29,017 nt of DNA from Knoxdaviesia capensis. Taxonomy: Eukaryota > Ascomycota > Sordariomycetes > Microascales > Gondwanamycetaceae. The translations under genes were made by a program, and so were the position numbers. Of this stretch, positions 9,397-19,954 are shown piece after piece. The stretch lies in contig LNGK01000023.1 in assembly GCA_001510575.1 (NCBI GenBank), forward strand, positions 1 to 29,017, written 5' to 3'. How positions within the stretch are numbered: the stretch's first letter is position 1; each line of letters starts with the position of its first letter. A model generated the notes under the pieces. That model did not search any database and was not told where the DNA came from. It saw only the letters and a list, made by a program, of their open reading frames with translations.

Positions 9397-12300
9397 AGCT
9401 TTCTAGGCGGTCCTCCCTATTACCTCCTATCTTACTTCTTTACTTATAGAGCACCTATATATAGTAATATACTAGGAAGTATAATACCCGAGGATATATC
9501 TATATATAGCCTACTTTATAGTTTAGTTTATCTATTTAGCTACTACCCCGCTATAGAATATAGATACGGCTAGCCGCTAAGTATCTTTTATATAATATAG
9601 GTAAAAGGAATAACTATAATAGAAAGTAGATAGAAGCTTTCTAGGCGGTCGTCCCTACTACCTCCTATCTTACTTCTTTACCTATAGAGCACCTATATAT
9701 AGTAGTATACTAGGAAGTATAATACCCGAGGATATATCTATATATAGCTAACTTTATAATTTAGTTTATTTATTTAGCTATTACCCCGCTATAGAATATA
9801 GATACGGCTAGCTACTAAGTATCTTTTACCCGACGGTATAGGTAGAAGGAATAAGCATAATAGAAGGCGGATAGAAGCTTTCTAAGCGGTCCTCCCTACT
9901 ACCTCCTATCTTACTTCTTTACCTATAGAGTACCTATATATAGTAGTATACTAGGAAGTATGATACCCGAGGATATATCTATATATAGCCTACTTTATAG
10001 TTTAGTTTATCTATTTAGCTACTACCCCGCTATTAAATATAGATACGGCTAGTAGCTAAGTATTATTTACATAGTATAAGTAAAAGGAATAACTATAATA
10101 GAAAGTAGATAGAAGCTTTTAAGGCGGTTCTCCCACTACCTCCTATCTTACTTCTTTACCTATAGAGTACCTATATATAGTAGTATACTAGGAAGTGTAA
10201 TACCTAAGGATATATCTATATACGGCCTATTTTATAGTCTATCTATTTAGCTACTACCCCGCTATAGAACATAGATACGGCTAGCCGCTAAGTATCTTTT
10301 ACCTAACGGTATAGGTAGAAGGAATAAGTATAATAGAAGGCGGATAGAAGCTTTCTAGGCGGTTCTCCCTACTACCTCCTATCTTACTTCTTTACTTATA
10401 GAGCACCTATATATAGTAGTATACTAGGAAGTATAATACCCGAGGATATATCTATATATAGCCTACTTTATAGTCTATCTATTTAGCTACTACCCCGCTA
10501 TAGAATATAGATACGGCTAGTAGCTAAGTATCTTTTATACGGTATAAGTAAAAAGAATAACTATAATAGAAGGTAGATAGAAGCTTTCTAAGCGGTCCTC
10601 CCTACTACCTCCTATCTTACTTCTTTACCTATAGAGTACCTATATATAGTAGTATACTAGGAAGTATGATACCCGAGGATATATCTATATACGGCCTATT
10701 TTATAATCTATCTATTTAGCTACTACCCCGCTATAGAATATAGATACGGCTAGCCGCTAAGTATCTTTTACCCGACGGTATAGGTAGAAGGAATAAGTAT
10801 AATAGAAGGCGGATAGAAGCTTTCTAGGCGGTTCTCCTTACTACCTCCTATCTTACTTCTTTACCTATAGAGTACCTATATATAGTAGTATACTAGGAAG
10901 TGTAATACCCGAGGATATATCTATATATAGCCTACTTTATAGTCCATCTATTCAGCCACTACCCCGCTATAGAACATAGATACGGCTAGTAGCTAAGTAT
11001 CTTTCACACGGTATAAGTAAAAAGAATAACTATAATAGAAGGTAGATAGAAGCTTTCTAGGCGGTCCTCCCTACTACCTCCTATCTTACTTCTTTACCTA
11101 TAGAGTACCTATATATAGTAGTATACTAGGAAGTATGATACCCGAGGATATATCTATATACGGCCTATTTTATAGTCTATCTATTTAGCTACTACCCTAC
11201 TATGGAATATAGATACGGCTAGCCGCTAAGTATCTTTTACCCGATAGTATAGGTAGAAGGAATAAGTATAATAGAAGGCGGATAGAAGCTTTCTAGGCGG
11301 TTCTCCCTACTACCTCCTATCTTACTTCTTTACCTATAGAGCACCTATATATAGTAGTATACTAGGAAGTATAATACCCGAGGATATATCTATATATAGC
11401 CTACTTTATAATCTATCTATTTAGCTACTACCCCGCTATAGAATATAGATACGGCTAGTAGCTAAGTATCTTTTACACGGTATAAGTAAAAAGAATAACT
11501 ATAATAGAAGGTAGATAAAAGCTTTCTAGGCGGTCCTCCCTACTACCTCCTATCTTACTTCTTTACTTATAAAGCACCTATATATAGTAGTATATTAGGA
11601 AGTATAATACCCGAGGATATATCTATATACGGCCTATTTTATAGTCTATCTATTTAGCTACTACCCCGCTATAGAATATAAATACGGCTAGCCGCTAAGT
11701 ATCTTTTACCCGACGGTATAGGTAGAAGGAATAAGTATAATAGAAGGCGGATAAAAGCTTTCTAGGCGGTCCTCCCTATTACCTCCTATCTTACTTCTTT
11801 ACCTATAGAGCACCTATATATAGTAGTATACTAGGAAGTATAATACCCGAGGATATATCTATATATAGCCTACTTTATAGTTTAGTTTATCTATTTAGCT
11901 ACTACCCCGCTATAGAATATAGATACGGCTAGCCGCTAAGTATCTTTTATATAGTATAAGTAAAAGGAATAACTATAATAGAAGGTAGATAGAAGCTTTT
12001 TAGGCGGTCGTCCCCACTACCTCCTATCTTACTTCTTTACCTATAGAGCACCTATATATAGTAGTATACTAGGAAGTATAATACCCGAGGATATATCTAC
12101 ATATAGCTAACTTTATAATTTAGTTCATTTATTTAGCTACTACCCCGCTATAGAACATAGATACGGCTAGCCGCTAAGTATCTTTTACCCGACGGTATAG
12201 GTAGAAGGAATAAGCATAATAGAAGGCGGATAGAAGCTTTCTAGGCGGTCCTCCCCACTACCTCCTATCTTACTTCTTTACCTATAGAGCACCTATATAT

Positions 12301-13836
12301 AGTAGTATACTAGGAAGTATAATACCCGAAGATATATCTATATATAGCTAACTTTATAGTTTAGTTTATCTATTTAGCTACTACCCCGCTATAGAATATA
12401 GATACGGCCAGCCGCTAAGCATCTTTCACACGGTATAAGTAGAAGGAATAACTATAATAGAAGGTAGATAGAAGCTTTCTAGGCCTATAGAGCACCTATA
12501 TATAGTAATATACTAGGAAGTGTAATACCCGAGGATATATCTATATATAGCTAACTTTATAGTTTAGTTCATCTATTTAGCTACTACCCCGCCATAGAAC
12601 ATAGATACGGCCAGCCGCTAAGCATCTTTCACCTAACGGTATAGGTAGAAGGAATAAGTATAATAGAAGGCGGATAGAAGCTTTCTAGGCGGTCCTCCCT
12701 ACTACCTCCTATCTTACTTCTTTACTTATAGAGCACCTATATATAGTAGTATGCTAGGAAGTGTGATACCCGAGGATATATCTATATATAGCTAACTTTA
12801 TAATTTAGTTTATCTATTTAGCTACTACCCCGCTATAGAATATAGATATGGCTAGCCGCTAAGTATCTTTTACACGGTATAGGTAGAAGGAATAACTATG
12901 ATAGAAGGTAGATAGAAGCTTTCTAGGCCTATAGAGCACCTATATATAGTAGTATACTAGGAAGTATAATACCCGAGGATATATCTACATATAGCTAACT
13001 TTATAGTTTAGTTTATCTATTTAGCTACTACCCCGCTATAGAACATAGATACGGCTAGCCGCTAAGCATCTTTTACCTAACGGTATAGGTAGAAGGAATA
13101 AGTATAATAGAAGGCGGATAGAAGCTTTCTAGGCGGTCCTCCCTACTACCTCCTATCTTACTTCTTTACCTATAGAGTACCTATATATAGTAGTATACTA
13201 GGAAGTGTGATACCCGAGGATATATCTATATATAGCTAACTTTATAGTTTAGTTTATCTATTTAGCTACTACCCCGCTATAGAATATAGATACGGCTAGC
13301 CGCTAAGTATCTTTTATACGGTATAGGTAGAAAGAATAACTATAATAGAAGGTAGATAGAAGCTTTCTAGGCGGTCCTCCCTATTACCTCTTATCTTACT
13401 TCTTTACCTATAGAGTACCTATATATAGTAGTATACTAGGAAGTGTAATACCCGAGGATATATCTATATACGGCCTATTTTATAGTCTATCTATTTAGCT
13501 ACTACCCCGCTATAGAACATAGATACGGCTAGCCGCTAAGTATCTTTTACCCGACGGTATAGGTAGAAGGAATAAGTATAATAGAAGGCGGATAGAAGCT
13601 TTCTAGGCGGTCCTCCCTATTATCTCCTATCTTACTTCTTTACCTATAGAGCACCTATATATAGTAGTATGCTAGGAAGTGTAATACCCGAGGATATATC
13701 TATATATAGCCTACTTTATAGTTTAGTTTATCTATTTAGCTACTACCCCGCTATAGAATATAGATACGGCTAGCCGCTAAGTATTATTTACACTATAAGT
13801 ACGGAAGGAATAAACATAATAAGAAGCATATAGAAG
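9397..13836 (+). repeat. Higher-order dimer within the satellite (A/B alternation)
   Basis: Units end in one of two ways. Type A ends with a GGTAGAAGGAATAAGTATAA-like segment and AAGGCGGATAG. Type B ends with GTAAAAAGAATAACTATAA-like sequence and AAGGTAGATAG and lacks part of the CCCGACGG segment. From 9397 to the end of the array the order is B, A, B, A without exception, so the true repeat is a dimer of about 470 bp. The four units between 8117 and 9059 are all type A. Two B units (12473 and 12917) lack about 32 bases directly after GCTTTCTAGG, giving 206-bp spacings. Confidence 0.9.
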
Positions 13837-13913
13837 CCTTTTTAATAGTTCTACCTATAACTTACTATATTATTTTATCTTCTAGAGAAATAATAGATAT
13901 AACGCCTAACTAA
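13837..13913. other. Spacer between satellite and inverted-repeat element
   Basis: A short AT-rich stretch after the last degenerate satellite unit; nothing recognised. Confidence 0.5.
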
Positions 13914-14125
13914 CCTTATACCTATTACTTCTCTTACTATACTACCGACGATACGGTGGATCCTAGTCCGCTAGGGGGGGTCCGTACCTAGAAAAATTTA
14001 GATATTTTGCTCCTTTAGTATAGTAAAAATAAGTAATTCGACTTACGCTACTAAAAAATAAGCAAAAACGTATACCTTTTAGATACTTCATTTTTGAATT
14101 AAATAGAAAATAATAATAAATTACT
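13914..14125 (+). repeat. Left inverted-repeat arm
   Basis: Reverse complement of the arm at 15,632-15,850. It keeps AGCAAAAACG where the right arm has AGTAAAAACG, and has ACTTACGC where the right arm keeps ACTCACGC, so each arm has taken different CA-to-TA hits. Confidence 0.85.
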
Positions 14126-14139
14126 TATAAAGGGAGTTA

Positions 14140-15566
14140 AAAGACGGTGGCTTATCTTTAGTAGGTGCTTATAGTAGGTGCTTATAGTAGGTAACTAATA
14201 TTTAGTGGGTGGTTATAGTGGGTGGCTTCTTTTTAGTGGGTGGTTATAGTGGGTAGTTATAGTGGGTGGCTTATTTTTAGTGGGTGGTTATAGTAGGTAG
14301 TTATAGCGGGTAGTTATAGTAGGTAGCTTCTTTTTAGTAGGTAGTTATAGTGGGTGGCTTATTTTCAGTGGGTGGTTACAGTGGGTAGCTTCTTTTTAGT
14401 AGGTAGTTACAGTCGGTAGTTACAGCGGGTGGTTATAGTAGGTAGCTTCTTTTTAGTGGGTAGTTATAGTAGGTGGCTTATTTTCAGTGGGTGGTTACAG
14501 TGGGTAGCTTCTTTTTAGTAGGTGGTTATAGTGGGTAGTTATAGTGGGTGGTTATAGTAGGTGGCTTCTTTTTAGTGGGTAGTTATAGTAGGTGGTTATA
14601 GTAGGTAGCTTATTTTTAGTAGGTAGTTATAGTAGGTAGTTATAGTAGGTAGCTTCTTTTTAGTAGGTAGTTATAGTAGGTGGTTATAGTAGGTAGCTTA
14701 TTTTCAGTAGGTAGTTATAGTAGGTAGTTATAGTAGGTAGTTATAGTAGGTAGCTTATTTTTAGTAGGTAGCTATAGTAGGTAGCTTATTTTTAGTAGGT
14801 AGTTATAGTAGGTAGTTATAGTAAGTAGCTTATTTTCAGTAGGTAGTTATAGTAGGTAGTTATAGCGGGTAGTTATAGTAGGTAGCTTCTTTTTAGTAGG
14901 TAGTTATAGTAGGTAGCTTCTTTTTAGTAGGTAGTTATAGTAGGTAGTTACAGTAGGTAGTTATAGTAAGTAGCTTATTTTCAGTAGGTGGTTATAGTAG
15001 GTAGCTTCTTTTTAGTAGGTAGTTATAGTAGGTAGTTTTAGTAGGTAGCTTATTTTTAGTAGGTAGTTATAGTAAGTAGTTATAGTAGGTAGTTATAGTA
15101 GGTAGCTTCTTTTTTAGTAGGTAGTTATAGTAGGTAGCTTCTTTTTAGTAGGTAGTTATAGTAGGTAGTTATAGTAGGTAGTTATAGTAGGTAGCTTATT
15201 TTTAGTGGGTGGTTATAGTAGGTAGCTTCTTTTTAGTAGGTAGTTATAGTGGGTGGCTTATTTTTAGTGGGTGGTTATAGTGGGTGGTTATAGTGGGTGG
15301 CTTATTTTCACTAGGTGGTTATAGTAGGTAGTTATAGTGGGTAGTTATAGTGGGTAGCTTCTTTTTTAGTAGGTAGTTATAGTAGGTGGCTTCTTTTTAG
15401 TAGGTAGTTATAGTGGGTAGTTATAGTGGGTAGTTATAGTAGGTAGCTTATTTTTAGTAGGTGGTTATAGTAGGTAGTTATAGTAGGTAGTTATAGTAGG
15501 TAGCTTCTTTTTAGTAGGTAGTTATAGTGGGTAGCTTCTTTTTAGTGGGTGGTTATAGTGGGTAGG
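14140..15566 (+). repeat. G-rich minisatellite of 13- and 18-bp modules
   Basis: Two modules are strung together in irregular order: a 13-bp AGTRGGTRGTTAY and an 18-bp AGTRGGTRGCTTMTTTTY. Usually one to three 13-bp modules separate 18-bp modules. Variation between modules is nearly all GTGGGTGG versus GTAGGTAG and TTACAG versus TTATAG, that is TG-to-TA and CA-to-TA. GTGGGTGG forms dominate at the two ends (about 14,190-14,570 and 15,205-15,350) and GTAGGTAG forms in the middle. Runs of GGG recur closely on one strand, so the less mutated parts could form G-quadruplexes. Confidence 0.95.
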
Positions 15567-15570
15567 TCTC

Positions 15571-15582
15571 TTAGGGTTAGGG
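15571..15582 (+). repeat. Two TTAGGG units (telomere-type)
   Basis: TTAGGGTTAGGG directly follows the minisatellite. TTAGGG is the usual telomere repeat of filamentous fungi. Two units could be coincidence or an internal telomere-like remnant. Confidence 0.5.
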
Positions 15583-15631
15583 TTTACGTTTTATATTACT
15601 TTCTTATACTAGCCTACCTTTTATTACTAAT

Positions 15632-15850
15632 TTAATTTTTAATTTTTTTTTTTTTATTTAAGTTAAAAATAAAGTATCTAAAAGGTATACGTTTTTACTT
15701 ATTTTTTAGTAGCGTGAGTCGAATTACTTATTTTTACTATACTAAATAACTAAAATACCTAAATTTTTCTAGGCGTGACCTCCTCCTAGCGGACTACCGT
15801 CTACTATATAGTCGGTAGTATAGTAAGGGGAATAAGATTAATAGGTGCGG
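15632..15850 (-). repeat. Right inverted-repeat arm
   Basis: Partner of the left arm. It begins near a T-rich run (15,638-15,652), reads GTATCTAAAAGGTATACG and ends past CTAGCGGACT into TCGGTAGTATAGTAAGG. Similarity to the left arm continues roughly 55 bases beyond GCGGACT, so that motif is not the tip of the element. Confidence 0.85.
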
Positions 15851-15954
15851 GTAAATTTATAACTAGATATATTAGTATTTAAAAGTAAATATATACCTAC
15901 TAAACCCTTATTCTACCTCACTATACCAGGATAGGTCGTTAGTCTTAGTAGCTA

Positions 15955-16310
15955 GGTAACTAGTTATCGACGACTACGAGACTTCTAGCTTAGGTAACTA
16001 TTTTCGTATCTATTAATACTATAGGTAGAGGCTTTATTCTAGCTCTAGATAATCTTACTAATTATAAAGTACTAGCTTTACCGAGTCCTCTAGCTATATA
16101 TCGTCCCTTAGAATATACCTAAAATTTAAGCCGATTCGTACCGTAGTTTTACTTAAGGCCTTCCTTAGATACTTAATCTAGTTCCTTCTTATATTAGTTC
16201 TAACTAGATAGGCTCTATAACTAACTAGCCGACGGCTAGACTATATAGTAGTATTAGGAGATAAAATCTCTTCCTAGTCTTCTAGGTTAATAAGGCGGCT
16301 AGCTTAGGTA
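15955..16310 (+). repeat. ~395-bp repeat, copy 1
   Basis: First copy of a long repeat containing TTTACCGAGTCCTCTAGCTA, CTTAGAATATACCTAAAAT, AAGCCGATTCGTACCGTAG and AACTAGATAGGCTCTATAAC. Its left part already contains one 72-bp-like unit of the array that follows (GCTAGGTAACTAG, ACTACGAGA). It is separated from copies 2-4 by the expanded 69/72-bp array. Confidence 0.85.
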
Positions 16311-18190
16311 ACTAGTTATTAATAACTACGAGATATCTAGCTTAAGTAACTAGAAGTTACCTATAGATAACTAGCTTAGCTAACTAGTTATTAATAATTA
16401 ATACTCCTAGCTTAGGTAACTAGGAGTACCTATAGATAGCTAGCTTAGGTAACTAGTTATTAATAATTAATACTCCTAGCTTAGGTAACTAGGAGTACCT
16501 ATAGACGGCTAGCTTAGGTAACTAGTTATCGATAATTAAAACTCCTAGCTTAGGTAACTAGGAGTACCTATAGACGGCTAGCTTAGGTAACTAGTTATTA
16601 ATAACTACGAGATATCTAGCTTAAGTAACTAGAAGTTACCTATAGATAGCTAGCTTAGGTAACTAGTTATTAATAATTAACACTCCTAGCTTAGGCAACT
16701 AGGAGTACCTATAGATAGCTAGCTTAGGTAACCCTAAGTTAATAATTAATACTCCTAGCTTAGGTAACTAGAAGTTACCTATAGATAGCTAGCGTAGGTA
16801 ACTAGTTATTAATAATTAATACTCCTAGCTTAGGTAACTACGAGTACCTATAGATAGCTAGCTTAGGTAACTAGTTATTAATGACTACGAGATATCTAGC
16901 TTAGGTAACTAGAAGTTACCTATAGATAGCTAGCTTAGGTAACTAGTTTTCAATAATCAACACTCCTAGCTTAGGTAACTAGGAGTACCTATAGATAGCT
17001 AGCTTAGGTAACTAGTTATTAATAATTAATACTCCTAGCTTAGGGAACTAGGAGTACCTATAGACGGCTAGCTTAGGTAACTAGTTATTAATAACTACGA
17101 GACATCTAGCTTAAGTAACTAGAAGTTACCTATAGATAGCTAGCTTAGGTAACTAGTTATTAATAATTAATACTCCTGGCTTGGGTAACTAGGAGTACCT
17201 ATAGATAGCTAGCTTAGGTAACTAGTTATTAATAATTAACACTCCTAGCTTAGGGAACTAGGAGTACCTATAGACGGCTAGCTTAGGTAACTAGTTATTA
17301 ATAACTACGAGACATCTAGCTTAAGTAACTAGAAGTTACCTATAGATAGCTAGCTTAGGTAACTAGTTATTAATAATTAATACTCCTAGCTTAGGTAACT
17401 AGGAGTACCTATAGACGGCTAGCTTAGGTAACCCTAAGTTAATAATTAATACTCCTAGCTTAAGTAACTAGAAGTTACCTATAGATAGCTAGCGTAGGTA
17501 ACTAGTTATTAATAATTAACACTCCTAGCTTAGGTAACTACGAGTACCTATAGATAGCTAGCTTAGGTAACTAGTTATTAATAATTAATACTCCTAGCTT
17601 AGGGAACTAGGAGTACCTATAGACGGCTAGCTTAGGTAACTAGTTATTAATAACTACGAGACATCTAGCTTAGGCAACTAGAAGTTACTTATAGATAGCT
17701 AGCGTAAGTAACTAGTTATTAATAATTAATACTCCTAGCTTAGGTAACTAGAAGTTACCTATAGATAGCTAGCTTAGGTAACTAGTTATTAATAACTACG
17801 AGACATCTAGCTTAGGTAACTAGAAGTTACTTATAGATAGCTAGCGTAGTTAACTAGTTATTAATAATTAATACTCCTAGCTTAGGTAACTAGAAGTTAC
17901 CTATAGATAGCTAGCTTAGGTAACTAGTTATTAATAATTAACACTCCTAGCTTAGGTAACTAGGAGTACCTATAGACGGCTAGCTTAGGTAACTAGCTAT
18001 TAATAATTAACACTCCTAGCTTAGGTAACTAGAAGTTACCTATAGATAGCTAGCTTAGGTAACTAGTTATTAATAATTAACACTCCTAGCTTAGGTAACT
18101 AGGAGTACCTATAGATAGCTAGCTTAGGTAACTAATTATTAATAATTAACACTCCTAGCTTAGGTAACTAGGAGTACCTATAGATAGCTA
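16311..18190 (+). repeat. 69/72-bp tandem array, about 27 units
   Basis: Units begin ACTAGTTATTAATAA. Type A (69 bp) carries ACTCCTAG-CTTAGGTAA-CTAGGAGT, a perfect 8-bp inverted repeat around a 9-base loop. Type B (72 bp) carries CTACGAGATATCTAG and AGAAGTTACC in its place. A third form starts ACCCTAAGTTAATAA. Units end in either AGATAGCTAGCTTAGGTA or AGACGGCTAGCTTAGGTA. The order A, A, B recurs in places (for example around 16,521-17,350), suggesting a ~210-bp higher-order unit. No coding frame is conserved. Confidence 0.95.
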
Positions 18191-18203
18191 ACTTATATAT
18201 ATA

Positions 18204-18600
18204 GCTATCGTTAAACTTAGACTTCCTACCTTAGGCTATCCGACCTATTAAGACTTCGTCCTATCGTTATCTTATATTTAGAATAAACTTTCGTTTCTAT
18301 TAATAGTATAGGTAGAGGCTCTATTCTAGCTCTAGATAATCTCACTAATCATAAAGCACTAGCTTTACCGAGTCCTCTAGCTATATATCGTCCCTTAGAA
18401 TATACCTAAAATTTAAGCCGATTCGTGCCATAGTTTCACTTAAGGCCTTCCTTAGATACTTAATCTAGTTCCTTCTCTTAGTTCTAACTAGATAGGCTCT
18501 ATAACTAACTAGCTACCGGCTAGACTATATATAGTAGCATTAGGAAACAAAATCTCCTCCTAGTCTACTAGGTTAATAAGACGGCTAGCTTAGGTACCTA
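18204..18600 (+). repeat. ~395-bp repeat, copy 2 (least RIP-mutated)
   Basis: Follows the 69/72-bp array. It keeps CA/TG where the other copies have TA: CTCACTAATCATAAAGCACT, CGTGCCATAGTTTCAC and GCATTAGGAAACAAAATC. Ends CTAGTCTACTAGGTTAATAA like the others. Confidence 0.9.
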
Positions 18601-18994
18601 GCTATCGTTAAAATTAGACTTCCTACTTCAGGCTATCCGACCTACTAAGACTTCGTCTTATCGTTATCTTATATTTAGAATAAACTTTCGTTTTCTTAAT
18701 ACTATAAATAGGGGCTTTATTCTAGTTCTATATAATCTTACTAATTATAAAACGCTAGCTTTACTAAGTCCTCTAGATATATATCGCCCCTTAGAATATA
18801 CCTAAAATATAAGCCGATTCGTACCGTAGTTTATTTAGGCCTTCCTTAGATACTTAGTCTAGTTCCTTCTCTTAGTTCTAACTAGATAGGCTCTATAACT
18901 AACTAGCTACTAGCTAGACTATATATAATAGTATTAGGAGATAAAATCTCCTCCTAGTCTACTAGGTTAATAAGATAGCTAGCTTAGGTACTTA
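18601..18994 (+). repeat. ~395-bp repeat, copy 3
   Basis: Directly abuts copy 2 (spacing 397) and copy 4 (spacing 394), each starting GCTATCGTTAAA. Heavily RIP-mutated; shares with copy 4 the forms CTAGATATATATCGCCCC and CCTAAAATATAAGCCG, so copies 3 and 4 are closest relatives. Confidence 0.9.
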
Positions 18995-19370
18995 GCTATC
19001 GTTAAAATTAGACTTCCTACTTTAGGCTATCTAACCTACTAGGACTTCGTCCTATCATTATCTTATATTCGGAATAAACTTTCGTTTTCTTAATATTATA
19101 AATAAGGGCTTTATTCTAGTTCTATATAATCTTACTAATTATAAAGCGCTAGCTTTACCGAGTCCTCTAGATATATATCGCCCCTTAGAATATACCTAAA
19201 ATATAAGCCGATTCGTACCGTAATTTATTTAGGCCTTCCTTAGATACTTAGTCTAGTTCTTTCTCTTAGTTCTAACTAGATAGGCTCTATAACTAACTAG
19301 CCGCTAGCTAGACTATATATAGTAGTATTAGGAGATAAAATCTCCTCCTAGTCTACTAGGTCTACTTAAG
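18995..19370 (+). repeat. ~395-bp repeat, copy 4
   Basis: Last copy, ending at CTAGTCTACTAGG; after it the sequence changes to non-repeated AT-rich DNA. Confidence 0.9.
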
Positions 19371-19422
19371 GCTCTTATACTCCGGAAATAATAGAGGGGG
19401 AAAGCGGAATTATTATACTTAG

Positions 19423-19460
19423 GGTTACTCTTCCTAAGATATAATTCTTAGGGAGTAACC
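19423..19460. other. Imperfect hairpin
   Basis: GGTTACTC(TT)CCTAAGA and TCTTAGGGAGTAACC form a 15-bp stem with a 2-base bulge around a short AT loop. There is no T-run after it and no gene beside it that it would terminate. Function unknown. Confidence 0.6.
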
Positions 19461-19499
19461 TATAATATATAATAACGGCGAACTTAGTTATTTATCTAT

Positions 19500-19954
19500 T
19501 ATACTAGCTTAATAGTAAACGTATACTCTTTCTAACTATATACTATATTATAAAGCGACGTAAGAGGGAGTAAGTAAGCTATTACCTAAGTTCTAGATAT
19601 CTTATTAATATTACTCTAAATACTAATAGCTAACCCTAGTAAACGATAGTTACCTAGTTAATTCTACTAGTAGCTTAATACTATTAGGTTAGGTAGTTAG
19701 TAACTTACCTATATTATATTAGAAAGGTCTATATACTTTAGTACTTACTCTCCCGCCTAAGGAAGTATAGTAACTTAAAAAGAATTAGGTATCTAAATCT
19801 ACCCTATCTATATTTAAAAGAACTTTTTAGATATAAGGCTATAGCCGATAAGATATTAGGGTTACCTATACCTAGCCTCTTATCGCTATATAAGTTAACG
19901 AATATAGTAGTATTTACTATTCTTACTTAGAGGTAACGATTAAGATAAAATAAG
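19500..19954 (+). pseudogene. Unrecognised coding-like relic
   Basis: One plus-strand register at about 19,720-19,925 is open for about 60 codons except for a TAG, including the readable pieces YLYLKELFRYKAIADKI and LPIPSLLSLYKLTNIVVF. The part before 19,720 has more stops. I do not recognise a family. It could be chance openness in AT-rich DNA; no start codon is visible. Confidence 0.25.

Larger units (their letters stand above)
8117..13836 (+). repeat. Satellite array, ~236-bp unit, about 24 copies
   Basis: A direct tandem array. Taking AGCTTTCTAGGCGG as unit start, starts fall at 8117 (divergent), 8351, 8587, 8823, 9059, 9397, 9635, 9876, 10114, 10349, 10582, 10818, 11051, 11287, 11520, 11756, 11994, 12235, 12473, 12679, 12917, 13123, 13361 and 13597. 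Most spacings are 233-241. Each unit contains ACTACCTCCTATCTTACTTC, ATATATAGTAGTATACTAGG and GCTACTACCCCGCTATAGAA. Copies differ largely by C/T and G/A transitions at CA/TG sites, plus small indels. No coding frame is conserved. The outermost units, at 8117 and after 13,770, are the most divergent, as expected from unequal exchange within an array. Confidence 0.97.
13914..15850. mobile_element. Inverted-repeat element with minisatellite core
   Basis: The ends are long imperfect inverted repeats: left arm about 13,914-14,125, right arm about 15,632-15,850. The best conserved part is GTATCTAAAAGGTATACG through TTTTTCTAGG to CTAGCGGACT, about 130 bases. Outward of this, TCGGTAGTATAGTAAG is also shared in inverted orientation. 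There is no transposase; the interior is almost entirely a minisatellite, so it would be a non-autonomous element of MITE type if mobile. A third copy of the right end lies at 25,351, showing that the end sequence is dispersed. Superfamily and exact ends are unknown because homology fades gradually and no target-site duplication is clear. Confidence 0.65.

Noticed and set aside
8117..13836. CRISPR array
   Set aside because: Units are ~236 bp and similar along their entire length, with no short repeat/unique spacer pattern; the sequence is fungal in character.
8117..13836. Calling the satellite a centromere
   Set aside because: Higher-order structure alone does not show centromere function; many filamentous fungal centromeres are RIP-mutated transposons, and subtelomeric satellites are equally possible.
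13964..15796. TA target-site duplication of a Tc1/mariner or pogo-type element (TA-GTCCGC...GCGGAC-TA)
   Set aside because: Inverted homology continues about 55 bases beyond both TAs, and the third copy reads GCGGACTTA, so these TAs are inside the element and do not mark its ends.
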